This document shows positions 43,185 to 52,057 of a stretch of 64,000 nt of DNA, piece after piece. The translations under genes were made by a program, and so were the position numbers. Each line of letters starts with the position of its first letter. Position 1 is the first letter of the stretch. This DNA is from Streptomyces sp. Root431 (GTDB lineage: Bacteria; Actinomycetota; Actinomycetes; Streptomycetales; Streptomycetaceae). The stretch covers positions 56,708 through 120,707 of the forward strand of contig NZ_LMEI01000008.1 in NCBI RefSeq assembly GCF_001426585.1, written 5' to 3'. The notes beneath the pieces were generated by a model that was given only the letters and a program-made list of their open reading frames with translations, was not told where the DNA came from and did no database searches.

Positions 43185-43958
43185 CTAGGAGGTTCCCCCC
43201 AGGGTGAGCGCCGCCAGCGCCACCGTCGCCGCCGTCTCCTCGACCGCGCCGAACACGTCCCCCGTCACCCCGCCGAAGCGCCGCACGCACCGGCGCAGCA
43301 GCAGCGCCGCCGCGCACAGGGCCGCGCCGGCCGCCAGGACGTTGCGGACCGCGTCGTACGGGGAGAAGAGGAGGCCCGCGCCCGCGCAGGCCACCAGGAC
43401 GAGCGCGGTCGCGAGGGTCGCGGAGCGGACCGGGACCGTCTCCGCGACGATCGCGCCGAGGCCCTCGGGCCGGGCCGCGGGGACGCCGTGGCGGGAGGCG
43501 TGGGTGAGGGCGAGGCGTGCGACGGTCGCGGCGAGGGCGGCGGCGACCGCGCCGTGCGCCCAGCCCTCCTCGTACAGCCGGGCGAGCGCGGCGACCTGCG
43601 CCAGCAGGACGAGGAGCATCGTGATGACGCCGAACGGCCCGATGTCCGACTGCTTCATGATGCGCAGCGCGTCATCGGCGGGCTTGGCGCTGCCGAGGCC
43701 GTCCGCCGTGTCCGCGAGCCCGTCGAGGTGGAGGCCCCGGGTGAGCAGCGCGGGGACGGCGGTGGCGACGACGGCCGCGAGGAGCGGCCCCGAGCCGAGC
43801 AGCAGGAACGTCCCGCCGAGCGCGGCGGAGCTGAGGCCGACGACGAGACCGGCCAGCGGGGCGCAGAGCATGCCGGCGCGCGCCGCGTCCCGGTCCCAGC
43901 GGGTGATGCGGGCGGGAAACACGGTGAGGGTGCCGAAGGCGAAACGCAGGCCGTCCAT
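43185..43958 (-). CDS. cobS: Adenosylcobinamide-GDP ribazoletransferase (cobalamin synthase)
   Basis: A 257-residue membrane enzyme joining alpha-ribazole to adenosylcobinamide-GDP, the last step of lower-ligand attachment. Markers: MDGLRFAFGTLTVFPARITR, LTRGLHLDGLADTADGLGS with the metal-binding Asp cluster, MKQSDIGPFGVI, and RRFGGVTGDVFGAVEETAAT. About six hydrophobic segments are seen. The start chosen is MDGLRFAF (43958); the longer frame upstream lacks family similarity. Convergent with the GH114 gene. cobT and the CobU fusion lie 3.4 kb away on the same strand. Confidence 0.95.
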   Translation of the reverse strand: MDGLRFAFGTLTVFPARITRWDRDAARAGMLCAPLAGLVVGLSSAALGGTFLLLGSGPLLAAVVATAVPALLTRGLHLDGLADTADGLGSAKPADDALRIMKQSDIGPFGVITMLLVLLAQVAALARLYEEGWAHGAVAAALAATVARLALTHASRHGVPAARPEGLGAIVAETVPVRSATLATALVLVACAGAGLLFSPYDAVRNVLAAGAALCAAALLLRRCVRRFGGVTGDVFGAVEETAATVALAALTLGGTS

Positions 43959-44025
43959 CCGGGCAGGGTAATCGTCGCCCCCGGACGGTAGATTGCGCAT
44001 AACGCTCAAATCGGAACGGGGTGGC

Positions 44026-44793
44026 ATGGGTCACTGGTTCACCCGGAACATCGTCGAGCCGGGCAAGCTCCCCATGCTGCTCGCTCTGACCTCCTTCGTC
44101 CTGACATTCCTGGTCACGCGCACCGTCACCCGGCTCATCAGGGCGGGGAAGGGCCCCTTCAAGAACGTCTCCTCCGGAGGGCTCCACATCCATCACGTCG
44201 TGCCCGGCGTCGTCCTCACCGTCATCGGCGGCTTCGGCGCGGTCGGCAGTGGCCGGCACGGTCTCGGCGCGGCGCTCTTCGCCGTCGTCTTCGGGATCGG
44301 CACGGGGCTCGTCCTCGACGAGTTCGCGCTGATCCTCCACCTCGACGACGTGTACTGGTCGGACCAGGGCCGCAAGAGCGTCGAGGTGGTCGTGCTCACC
44401 GCGGCCCTCGTCGGGCTCACCCTGAGCGGCTTCTCCCCGCTCGGCGTCGACGACATGACCGCCGACGAACGCCAGGACCGGGCCACCTTCCTGCTCACCC
44501 TGGCGGTGAACTTCCTCTTCGTCCTGATCGCCCTGGTGAAGGGGAAGTTCCGGATGGCCGTGCTCGGGACCCTGATCCCGTTCGTGGCGATCGTCGGAGC
44601 GGTCCGCCTGGCCCGCCCCGGCTCCTGGTGGTCCCGCCGCTTCTACGGGCGCCGGCACAAGGCCCGCGCCCGCGCCCGCATCCGTACGTACCGCCACGAC
44701 AAGCGCTGGACCAAGGTGCGGCGCCGTGCTCAGGACGTGATCGGCGGCTTCCAGGAGCGGGTCCCTGGCAGGGGCTCCACCCCGCCGTCCTGA
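44026..44793 (+). CDS. Integral membrane protein of unknown function
   Basis: A 255-residue protein with about six transmembrane segments and a very basic tail (RRHKARARARIRTYR). GGLHIHHVVPGVVLTVIGG and LILHLDDVYWSDQGR carry conserved-looking His and Asp residues that may bind a metal. No family is recognised. ATG 44026 follows a GGGGTGG site and fits the first helix. The gene overlaps the convergent rhomboid-like gene by 64 bp, unusual even for this compact genome. Confidence 0.7.
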   Translation: MGHWFTRNIVEPGKLPMLLALTSFVLTFLVTRTVTRLIRAGKGPFKNVSSGGLHIHHVVPGVVLTVIGGFGAVGSGRHGLGAALFAVVFGIGTGLVLDEFALILHLDDVYWSDQGRKSVEVVVLTAALVGLTLSGFSPLGVDDMTADERQDRATFLLTLAVNFLFVLIALVKGKFRMAVLGTLIPFVAIVGAVRLARPGSWWSRRFYGRRHKARARARIRTYRHDKRWTKVRRRAQDVIGGFQERVPGRGSTPPS

Positions 44794-45473
44794 CCCGGAC
44801 CCCTGCCCGGTCCCCGGCCCCGGCCCCGCTCACGCCAGGCCTGGACGCCGATCAGGACGAGCACGCCCGCGATGGCGGCCAGGTGCTCCTTGCCCGCCAG
44901 GTTCGGCTTGATGATCACCTCGACGACCATGGCGACGACCACCGCGCCCCCGGTCCACCACGCCCGGTAGCGCCAGCAGACGTAGACGGCGAGGCCGACC
45001 ACGGCCGCCGACGGGCCGGTGTCGACCACCTGCGCGTCGGACGCGGGCAGGCCGAACGGGGTGCCCGGCCCGAGAGCGATGCCCACGCGCGCGTACAGCG
45101 TCCCGCAGAGCGTGGCCAGATAGGCGACGCCGAGCGTCCGCCACCGCCCGACGCAGATCTCGGCGATCCCGAACACCAGCAGGACCTGCGCGAGGGCGCC
45201 CCAGACGGGCAGGTCGAGCGCGGGGACGAACAGCGACAGCGGGGTCCGCAGCAGGGACAGCCACAGCGGGTCCTCGGCGCGCACGGAGCCGATGTTCTGG
45301 ACGGGCTGATAGCCCCAGTCCTGGTTCTGCACGAGCTGGAAGAGGGCGGTCAGACAGACGGCGGCCAGCGTCATCGGGACCGCCCGCCACCTCCGTACGA
45401 CGATGCCCTGCCGCACGGTGCCGAACAGCGGCCCCCACTCGCGGCGCGCGAAACGCGTGACGGAGCCGCTCAA
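44730..45473 (-). CDS. Rhomboid-like membrane protein
   Basis: About 247 residues with six hydrophobic segments, starting at a TTG that overlaps the previous stop (TTGA). Rhomboid-like elements are present: DTGPSAAVVGLAVY in place of the GxSG serine motif, and KEHLAAIAGVLV resembling the HxxG helix, so it may be an inactive or divergent intramembrane protease. It is translationally coupled to the lysyltransferase gene upstream. The tail is Gly/Arg-rich. Its last 64 bp overlap the convergent gene at 44026-44793. A downstream ATG within the frame is an alternative start. Confidence 0.62.
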   Translation of the reverse strand: MSGSVTRFARREWGPLFGTVRQGIVVRRWRAVPMTLAAVCLTALFQLVQNQDWGYQPVQNIGSVRAEDPLWLSLLRTPLSLFVPALDLPVWGALAQVLLVFGIAEICVGRWRTLGVAYLATLCGTLYARVGIALGPGTPFGLPASDAQVVDTGPSAAVVGLAVYVCWRYRAWWTGGAVVVAMVVEVIIKPNLAGKEHLAAIAGVLVLIGVQAWRERGRGRGPGRGPGQDGGVEPLPGTRSWKPPITS

Positions 45474-47233
45474 CGCCCGCTCTCCAAGTGCTTGCGGTGC
45501 AGCCACTTCGGCAGCCCGGGGGCTTCGAGGAACCCCTCGGCCCGGCCGGCGGCGAGGCCGATGCGGAGCAGGTCGGCGCTCTTCTCGAAGAGCATGAATC
45601 GGGGCTCCCAGATCGGTCGGTACTTGGCGTTGGCGCGGTACAGCGACTCGATCTGCCACCAGCGGGAGAAGAAGCTGAGCAGCGAACGCCACATGCGCAG
45701 CACGGGTCCCGCCCCGAGCTTCGAGCCGCGTTCGAAGACGGAGCGGAACATCGCGAAGTTCAGCGAGACCTGCGTGATCCCGATCTCCTTGGCGCGCTGG
45801 AGGAGCTCGATCACCATGAACTCCATCAGGCCGTTCTCGGAGTCCCGGTCACGGCGCATCAGGTCCAGCGAGAGCCCCTTCGGGCCCCACGGCACGAAGG
45901 ACAGCACCGCCCGCAGCTCCCCCTGCCCGTCCGTGCACTCCAGCATCACGCAGCGCCCGTCGCGCGGATCCCCGAGCCGCCCGAGCGCCATCGAGAAGCC
46001 CCGCTCGGTCGCCCCGTCCCGCCAGTCGTCGGCCTTGCGGAGCAGCTCGTCCATCTCGTCGGCGGGGATGTCCTCGTGGCGCCGGATACGGACCTCGTAA
46101 CCGGCCCGCTTGACGCGGTTGAAGGCCTGCCGGACCGTCCGCATGGCCCGGCCGTCCAGGGTGAACTCGTCGGTCTCCACGATCGCCTCGTCGCCCAGCT
46201 CCAGGGCGTCCAGGCCGTGCCGGGCGTAGATGACCCCGGCCTCCTCGCTCGCGCCCATCACGGCCGGGATCCAGCCGTGCTCGCGGGCCTCCGCCAGCCA
46301 GGGCTCGATCGCGCCGGGCCAGGCCTCGGGGTCGCCGATCGGGTCGCCGGAGGCGAGCGAGACCCCGCCCACCACCCGGTAGGCGATGGCGGCCTTCTCG
46401 CTCGGCGACCACACGACGCTCTTCTCGCGGCGCAGCGCGAAGTAGCCGAGCGAGTCGCGGTCCCCCTGCTTGTCGAGCAGGATCCGCAGCCGCTCCTCGT
46501 CCTCCTCGGTCAGCGGGTCGGTGGCCCGGCGGGAGCGGAAGGCGGCGAAGAGCACCGCGAAGAGCAGCAGCGTGGAGAGGACGTTGATGGTGACGTCGAC
46601 CCAGCCCGGGGTGGTGATCCCGGCGAACCGCGAGTCGTCCGAGGCCAGGGTGATCAGCCGCATCACGCCGTACCGCCAGCGCTCCAGGAAGGTGGAGTGG
46701 GCGGTGGAGGTGTTGGTGACGGTGACCAGGACCGCGGCGAGCAGCGAGGTGACGAGCAGTCCGCCGACCGCGACGACCGCGGCGAGCCACGGGTTGGAGC
46801 GGTCGCCCTTCGCGTAGAACTCCCTGCGGCCGAGCAGCAGCGCCAGGACGAAGGCGGCGGTCAGGGCGAGCGAGATCCAGTTCTGGGCGTGCTGCCGGAT
46901 CTCGGGGAAGACCATGACGACCGCGAAGAGCAGCAGGAACAGCCCGCCGAGCACCAGGTTGAGGATCCACGCTGCCCGCTTGCGGCGCCGCATGGTGATC
47001 GCCAGGAAGAGCGTGAAGACGCCCGAGGCGAAGCCCGCGGTGAGCATGTACGGGGTGAAGTAGTTGTCCTCGTTGTGGCGGCGCAGGTCCTGGCCGAACG
47101 AGACCCAGACAGCGCTCAGGAAGTTGATGAACGTGACGGCGCGCAGGTACCAGACGGCGAACGCGGCGCTCCGCCGCGAACGCACGGTGGAGCCTCGGGG
47201 TGTTGCTTCGGCAGACAAGCGGACTTCTCCCAT
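45470..47233 (-). CDS. Phosphatidylglycerol lysyltransferase-like protein (MprF/LysX, DUF2156)
   Basis: A 587-residue protein. The N-terminal 200 residues have about six membrane helices (LRAVTFINFLSAVWVSF onward). The C-terminal DUF2156 domain follows, with GYFALRREKSVVWSPSEKAA, IAYRVVGGVSLASGDPIGDP, PADEMDELLRKADDWRDGAT and GLMEFMVIELLQRAKE. MprF-type domains use aminoacyl-tRNA to add an amino acid to phosphatidylglycerol, reducing membrane charge and lowering susceptibility to cationic peptides. No LysRS domain is fused, unlike LysX. Coupled to the rhomboid-like gene; the two are a conserved pair in Streptomyces. Confidence 0.85.
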   Translation of the reverse strand: MGEVRLSAEATPRGSTVRSRRSAAFAVWYLRAVTFINFLSAVWVSFGQDLRRHNEDNYFTPYMLTAGFASGVFTLFLAITMRRRKRAAWILNLVLGGLFLLLFAVVMVFPEIRQHAQNWISLALTAAFVLALLLGRREFYAKGDRSNPWLAAVVAVGGLLVTSLLAAVLVTVTNTSTAHSTFLERWRYGVMRLITLASDDSRFAGITTPGWVDVTINVLSTLLLFAVLFAAFRSRRATDPLTEEDEERLRILLDKQGDRDSLGYFALRREKSVVWSPSEKAAIAYRVVGGVSLASGDPIGDPEAWPGAIEPWLAEAREHGWIPAVMGASEEAGVIYARHGLDALELGDEAIVETDEFTLDGRAMRTVRQAFNRVKRAGYEVRIRRHEDIPADEMDELLRKADDWRDGATERGFSMALGRLGDPRDGRCVMLECTDGQGELRAVLSFVPWGPKGLSLDLMRRDRDSENGLMEFMVIELLQRAKEIGITQVSLNFAMFRSVFERGSKLGAGPVLRMWRSLLSFFSRWWQIESLYRANAKYRPIWEPRFMLFEKSADLLRIGLAAGRAEGFLEAPGLPKWLHRKHLESGR

Positions 47234-47279
47234 GAAAAGCGATCATATGGGGCATCACTTGTCGTGCGGAGACGCCGGA

Positions 47280-47310
47280 GGCGGTCACGCGCGCGTCGCG
47301 CGTGACCGCC
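47280..47310 (-). terminator. cobT terminator
   Basis: GGCGGTCACGCGCG and CGCGCGTGACCGCC form a perfect 14-bp stem around CGT, 36 bp past the cobT stop. Confidence 0.85.
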
Positions 47311-47346
47311 CCGGAGTCGACGATCCCGTCTTCCCGCTTCTCCCCG

Positions 47347-48423
47347 TCAGAGCTCGGGAGCCACCTCGGCGTCCGGAGTGGTCGGATCCGGTCGCTCGGG
47401 CAGCTCCGCGGCGAACGCCGCCGCGGCCCGGACGAGGGGAAGCGCGAGCAGTGCCCCGGTTCCCTCACCCACATGGACGCCGTGATCGAGGAGAGGGTTG
47501 AGCGCCATCCGGTCCAGCGCCTTCGCCTGCGCCGGCTCCCCGCTCACCTGACCCGCGAGCCACCAGTCCGGCGCGCGGAACGCCGCCCGCTGCGCCACCA
47601 GCGCGCAGGCCGCCCCGACCACCCCGTCCAGGATCACCGGCATCCGCCGCACCGAGGCCTGGAGCAGGAAGCCCGTCATCGCCGCGAGGTCCGCGCCGCC
47701 GACCGCCGCGAGCAGCTCCAACTGGTCGCCGAGCACCGGCCGCGCCCGCCGCAGCGAGTCCCGGACCGCCGCGCACTTGCGCATCCACGCCAGGTCGTCG
47801 ATCCCGGCACCGCCCCGGCCCGTCACCACGGAGGCGTCCGTCCCGCACAGCGCCGCGATCAGCGTCGACGCCGGGGTCGTCCCGCCCACGCTCAGATCCC
47901 CGAGCACCACCAGATCGGTGCCCGAGTCGGCCTCCTCGTCGGCGATCGCGATGCCGAGCCGGACCGCCGCCTCGGTCTCCTCGACCGTCAGCGCGTTCTC
48001 CACGTCGATCCGGCCGCTGCCGCGCCGCACCCGGTGCCGCACCACATCGGCCGGCAGCAGCTCAGGCTCGCAGTCCAGACCGGCGTCCACGACCCGCACC
48101 GGCACGCTCATCGAGCGGGCGAGCACCGCGATCGGGCTCGCCCCGTCCAGGACCGCGCGCACCAGCTCGTGCGCGGTGCCCGGCGCGCGGCCCGACACGT
48201 CGAGCGAGGCCACCCCGTGGTCGCCGGCGAAGAGCACCACCTTCGGCTGGTCGATCGCCCGCACCTTGACCGTGGCCTGCGCGGCCGACAGCCACTCGCC
48301 GAGCTCGTCGAGCCGCCCGAGCGCCCCCGGCGGCACGGTCAGCCGCTCACGGCGCTCCTCGGCGTCACGCCGGATCCCCCCGTCGGGGCGCTCGATCAGA
48401 TCGGAGAAGTCGTCCAGGTTCAC
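47347..48423 (-). CDS. cobT: Nicotinate-nucleotide-dimethylbenzimidazole phosphoribosyltransferase
   Basis: A 358-residue enzyme that makes alpha-ribazole phosphate for the cobalamin lower ligand. Motifs: PGALGRLDELGEWL, VVLFAGDHGVASLDVSGRAP, LVVLGDLSVGGTTPASTLI, VTGRGGAGIDD, and HGVHVGEGTGALLALPL. The last contains the catalytic Glu. The GTG at 48423 (VNLDDFSDLI) is chosen; an in-frame ATG 11 codons upstream is also possible. The gene is 47 bp after the CobU fusion gene on the same strand. Confidence 0.95.
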   Translation of the reverse strand: MNLDDFSDLIERPDGGIRRDAEERRERLTVPPGALGRLDELGEWLSAAQATVKVRAIDQPKVVLFAGDHGVASLDVSGRAPGTAHELVRAVLDGASPIAVLARSMSVPVRVVDAGLDCEPELLPADVVRHRVRRGSGRIDVENALTVEETEAAVRLGIAIADEEADSGTDLVVLGDLSVGGTTPASTLIAALCGTDASVVTGRGGAGIDDLAWMRKCAAVRDSLRRARPVLGDQLELLAAVGGADLAAMTGFLLQASVRRMPVILDGVVGAACALVAQRAAFRAPDWWLAGQVSGEPAQAKALDRMALNPLLDHGVHVGEGTGALLALPLVRAAAAFAAELPERPDPTTPDAEVAPEL

Positions 48424-48469
48424 GCGTTCCGCCTTGTGACAATCAGCGAGGGCCATCGGTGTTGGCACC

Positions 48470-49672
48470 CTACCCGCGCAGCACCAGCGCCTGACCGGCG
48501 ACCACGAGGAGGACCTCCTCGCACTCGTCGGCGAAGGCCGCGTTCAGCCGGCCCAGCTCGTCACGGAAGCGGCGCCCCGCCGCCGTCGCCGGCACCACGC
48601 CCGAGCCGACCTCGTTCGTCACCGCGACGACCGTGCGGCGCGTCGCCCGCACCGCCGCGACCAGCTCCGCCGTCCGCTCCCGCAGCGCCGACTGCCCACC
48701 GTCCGCCCACCGCTCGTCGTCCCAGGCGCTCACCCGGTCCATGGCGTCCGTCAGCCACAGCGACAGACAGTCGATGAGGAGCGCCGGCCCGTCCTCGGCG
48801 AGCAGCGGTACGAGGTCACAGGTCTCGGCGGTACGCCACGCACCCGGCCGCCGCTCCCGGTGCAGCCCCACCCGCTCCGCCCAGTCCGGGTCGCCCTCCC
48901 GGGTCCCGCTCGTCGCCACGTACAGGACCTCGGGGAAGGTCTCCAGACGCCGCTCGGCCTCCACGGACTTCCCCGACCGGGCCCCGCCGGTCACCAGCGT
49001 CCGCCGGGGCACGTCCGGCACCTCGTGGTACTCGCCCACGTACAGCGTCGTCCCGTCCGGCACCGCCCGCGCGCCCGCCGCCGCGAGCCGCCGGTCCAGC
49101 GCGGCCCCCGTCGGCATGTCGTGGTCCAGATGGACCGCGATCACCTCGGTGGCCGGACCGACCGCCCCGGTCGCCCGCAGCCGCGCCAGCGCGTCCGGGC
49201 GGCCCGTCACATCGGCGACGACCATGTCGTACGGCACGCCCCCGTCCTCCGGAAGCCCCGCGGGAGCCCCGCCCGGCGGCAGGTAGAGCAGCCGCTCGCC
49301 CTCCGCGGAGGTCACCTCGTAACCGGTACCGGGGGAGTCCATCGGCACCGCCCGCACCCGGTGTCCGCTGATCAGCGTCAACTCCCGGCCGTCCGGCACC
49401 CTTCCGGCCGTCGGCAGCCCGGCCGGCACCTCCACGGCCGGCCCGTCGTGCGGATGCGTGAGCAGCACCTGCCGCACGCCCACGAGCGAATGGCCCGAAC
49501 GGGCCGCCGCGAGCGCGGCCCCCGGGGTGAGATCGAGCAGCAGGGCCCCGTCCACGAGCAGCGCGGTCGCGGCCCGGGCGCGGGTGCCGCGGGAGAGCGC
49601 GCAGACGGCGCAGGGGCAGTCGGGGCGGGGGAGCCCGAGGGGGGCGCCGGTGCCGAGCAGAGTCAGTTCCAC
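48470..49672 (-). CDS. cobU: MBL-fold domain fused to adenosylcobinamide kinase/guanylyltransferase (CobU)
   Basis: A 400-residue two-domain protein. Residues about 1-210 resemble a PhnP/RNase Z-like metallo-beta-lactamase fold (VELTLLGTGAPLGLPRPDCP, CAVC), but the metal motif is reduced (LLTHPHDGPA in place of HxHxDH). Residues about 225-400 are CobU: TLVTGGARSGKSVEAERRLE is the P-loop, LYVATSGTREGDPDWAERVG, LLIDCLSLWLTDA, and VVAVTNEVGSGVVPATAAGR follow. The CobU part attaches GDP to adenosylcobinamide. The start GTG has GGAGG eight bases upstream and begins with the MBL strand, so the fusion is real in this frame. Confidence 0.9.
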   Translation of the reverse strand: MELTLLGTGAPLGLPRPDCPCAVCALSRGTRARAATALLVDGALLLDLTPGAALAAARSGHSLVGVRQVLLTHPHDGPAVEVPAGLPTAGRVPDGRELTLISGHRVRAVPMDSPGTGYEVTSAEGERLLYLPPGGAPAGLPEDGGVPYDMVVADVTGRPDALARLRATGAVGPATEVIAVHLDHDMPTGAALDRRLAAAGARAVPDGTTLYVGEYHEVPDVPRRTLVTGGARSGKSVEAERRLETFPEVLYVATSGTREGDPDWAERVGLHRERRPGAWRTAETCDLVPLLAEDGPALLIDCLSLWLTDAMDRVSAWDDERWADGGQSALRERTAELVAAVRATRRTVVAVTNEVGSGVVPATAAGRRFRDELGRLNAAFADECEEVLLVVAGQALVLRG

Positions 49673-49763
49673 CCTCAGATCCTCCCGCGCCACCGCGAGG
49701 CGTGCGCGCCCGGCTACGCTGCGGGCAGGAAACCGATCATCCGGTGAGCGCCTGGAGGCGGAC

Positions 49764-49970
49764 ATGGCATGGACGTGGCGGTTCGAGAAGTCCGACGGCA
49801 CGGAGGTCGAGCCGGTGGTGACTCCCGAGGAGTTCACCACCCAGGGCGACGCCGAGAGCTGGATCGGAGAGCACTGGCGTGACCTCCTGGGCGGCGGCGC
49901 GGACCAGGTGACGCTCTCGGAGGACGGCGCCAAGATCTACGGCCCGATGCCCCTGGACGCGGAGGGCTAA
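49764..49970 (+). CDS. Small conserved protein
   Basis: A 68-residue acidic protein, MAWTWRFEKSDGTEVEPVVT with ESWIGEHWRDLLGGGADQVT. It has no membrane part and no recognised domain but is widespread in streptomycetes, by memory. The start has GGAGG five bases upstream. It is divergent from the cobU fusion with about 90 bp between starts. A strong terminator follows. Function unknown. Confidence 0.75.
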   Translation: MAWTWRFEKSDGTEVEPVVTPEEFTTQGDAESWIGEHWRDLLGGGADQVTLSEDGAKIYGPMPLDAEG

Positions 49971-49981
49971 AGCGCGGCGAC

Positions 49982-50020
49982 GGGAAGGGGTGCGGGGGCC
50001 AGGCCCCCGCACCCCTTCCC
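49982..50020. terminator. Terminator between the small gene and the protease gene
   Basis: GGGAAGGGGTGCGGGGGCC and GGCCCCCGCACCCCTTCCC are perfect 19-bp arms with a one-base centre. It serves both convergent genes. Confidence 0.85.
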
Positions 50021-50028
50021 CGTCCGCC

Positions 50029-51087
50029 CTACAGCTCGCCGAGCGTGACGTCCGCCTTGCGCGTCTCGGTGCCCCGGACGTAGGTCGTCGTCACCTTGTC
50101 ACCCGGCCGGTGCGAGGCCAGCGCCTCCGACAGCGAGGTGATCGTCGTGATGTCGGTGTCGTCGAGCCGCGTGATCACGTCGCCCGGCTTGAGCCCCGCT
50201 TTTCCGGCCGCCCCGTCCGCCGGGGCCTCGACCACCGCCACGCCCGCCGGCTCGTAGTCGTCGCTCAGGACCGTACGGCCGGTGATGTCGAGGGCCGCCC
50301 GGCCCGAGTCCGTGACCTTGCCGTCCTTGATGATCTGGTCCGCGACGATCCGCACCATCGACGCCGGGATCGCGAAGCCGATGCCGGCCGCCGCGCCGCC
50401 GCCCAGCTCCGGGTCGGCCGCCGCGAGCGTCGGGATGCCGATGACCTCGCCGTCCAGGTTCACCAGGGCGCCCCCGCTGTTGCCGGGATTGATCGCGGCC
50501 GACGTCTGGACCATGTTCCCGATGGTCGCGCCCGTCCCGCCACCGGTCCGGCCCTCGCTGACCGTGCGACCGGTCGCCGAGACGATGCCCTGGGTGACGC
50601 TGCCGGACAGCCCCAGCGGGGAGCCCATCGCGAGGACGATCCGCCCCATGTCGACGGCTGCCGAGTCGCCGAACCTCGCCGCCTTCAGCCCCTGCGGCAC
50701 GGTGTCCATCCTGATCACCGCGAGGTCCTGCTCCGGATACGAGGAGACGAGACGGGCCGTCACCGGCCGCCCGCCCGTGGCGGCCGTGACCTCGAAGGTC
50801 TTCTCCTGGCCGACCACGTGCGCGTTGGTGACGATGTGCCCCTTGTCGTCGTAGACGACCCCGGAGCCGAGGCTGCTCGCCGCGTCGATCTGGACGACCG
50901 ACGGCAGGACGTCCTTGATGACGGCCCGGTAGTCGTCCTCGAGTTCGTTGGCGGCCAGGGGAGCGGCCGCCTGGGTGGAGCGCTCGGGCGCGGGCGCGTC
51001 GCCCGCGGCCGAGCAGCCGCCGACGAGCGCGACGGCACAGACCCCGGCGGCCAGGGGGAGGAGGCGTCGGGCACGCGAGACATCCAT
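50029..51087 (-). CDS. HtrA/DegP-like serine protease with PDZ domain, lipoprotein
   Basis: A 352-residue exported protease. The signal peptide ends in a lipobox (LVGGCSA), so it is membrane-anchored outside. The trypsin-like triad is visible: His in IVTNAHVVG, Asp in YPEQDLAVIRMD, Ser in INPGNSGGALVNL. A PDZ domain follows (residues about 270-350, GAAGKAGLKPGDVITRLDDT). Such enzymes degrade misfolded envelope proteins or sense stress. ATG at 51087 is where the signal peptide begins. It is followed on the left by a shared terminator. Confidence 0.92.
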   Translation of the reverse strand: MDVSRARRLLPLAAGVCAVALVGGCSAAGDAPAPERSTQAAAPLAANELEDDYRAVIKDVLPSVVQIDAASSLGSGVVYDDKGHIVTNAHVVGQEKTFEVTAATGGRPVTARLVSSYPEQDLAVIRMDTVPQGLKAARFGDSAAVDMGRIVLAMGSPLGLSGSVTQGIVSATGRTVSEGRTGGGTGATIGNMVQTSAAINPGNSGGALVNLDGEVIGIPTLAAADPELGGGAAAGIGFAIPASMVRIVADQIIKDGKVTDSGRAALDITGRTVLSDDYEPAGVAVVEAPADGAAGKAGLKPGDVITRLDDTDITTITSLSEALASHRPGDKVTTTYVRGTETRKADVTLGEL

Positions 51088-51197
51088 GTCCGGAGTATCG
51101 GCTCGCCCCCGCGGCCGGGCCCGGTGAGCGCATCCGATCAGGTACGGGCGCTCACCCGGGAGCCGGGCCGTGCTTCGCCTGACACGCCCCCGGGGGC

Positions 51198-52001
51198 TCA
51201 GCCCCGTACGCCGCACAGGTGCAGCAGCGCCGCGATCCGCCGGTACGGCTCCGTGCGGCCCGCTCGGTCCTCGGCGGCGAGTAGCCGGTCCAGCTCCTCC
51301 GCGGCCGGCAGGCCCGTCTCGGGCGGGATGCCGTCGGTGAAGACCCGCACCCCGTACCAGGCGTGCAGCGGCGCCGCGATGCCCGCGAGCGTCGCCGTCA
51401 GCGCGTCGAGCCGGTCGGCCCGCACCTTCACGCCGTTGTCGTCGGTGTAGACATCGCTGTCGAAGCCCGCGAGGGCCCCGGACCAGTCGCCCGCGAGCCC
51501 CGGGCGCATGGCGAGCGCCTCGCCGTTCCGCACGACGAGGGAGAGCAGACCACCGGGCGCCAGCATCCGGGCCAGACCCGCGAGCAGGGCGTCCGGCTCG
51601 TCCGCGTACATGAGCACGCCGTGGCAGAGGACCACGTCGAAACTGCCGGGCAGGAAGTGGACGCCGGTCTCGCGGCCGTCGCCCTCGATCATCCGGACCC
51701 GCTCGCGGATTCCGGCGGGCTCCGTCGCCAGCGACTCGCGCGCCGACTTCAGCAGCTCCGGGTCGGCCTCCAGGCCGGTCACGGTGTGTCCGGCACGGGC
51801 CAGGCGCAGCGCCTGCGTGCCCTGACCCATGCCCGCGTCGAGGATCCGCAGCCGCTGCCCCACGGGGTAGCGGCCGGATATCTGCTCGTCGAGCTGGCGG
51901 GCGATGACCTCCTGCCGGATGGTGTCGCGCAGCCCGCCGTACCCGGCGGGCCAGTGCACGACGGCGGGCAGCACGGCGCCGCCCGTCGCCGACGCGTCCA
52001 T
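51198..52001 (-). CDS. Class I SAM-dependent methyltransferase (CmoM-like)
   Basis: A 267-residue protein. LRILDAGMGQGTQALRLARA is the SAM motif I and VTGLEADPELLKSARE provides the ribose-binding acidic residue. FDVVLCHGVLMYADEP and LAPGGLLSLVVRN are post-motif signatures. The pattern is closest to CmoM-type tRNA wobble methyltransferases, which is tentative. It is downstream of the DUF3043 gene on the same strand, 56 bp apart. ATG at 52001. Confidence 0.85.
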   Translation of the reverse strand: MDASATGGAVLPAVVHWPAGYGGLRDTIRQEVIARQLDEQISGRYPVGQRLRILDAGMGQGTQALRLARAGHTVTGLEADPELLKSARESLATEPAGIRERVRMIEGDGRETGVHFLPGSFDVVLCHGVLMYADEPDALLAGLARMLAPGGLLSLVVRNGEALAMRPGLAGDWSGALAGFDSDVYTDDNGVKVRADRLDALTATLAGIAAPLHAWYGVRVFTDGIPPETGLPAAEELDRLLAAEDRAGRTEPYRRIAALLHLCGVRG

Positions 52002-52057
52002 GCCGAAGGCACGATCAGCGGGCTGAGCGTGCCCGTCGAGGCCCGAGCTGTCGGCGC

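Noticed and set aside
49673..49763. A cobalamin riboswitch in front of the cobU-cobT genes
   Set aside because: Only 91 bp separate the cobU fusion from the divergent gene, too short for a cobalamin aptamer, and no B12-box-like sequence was seen.
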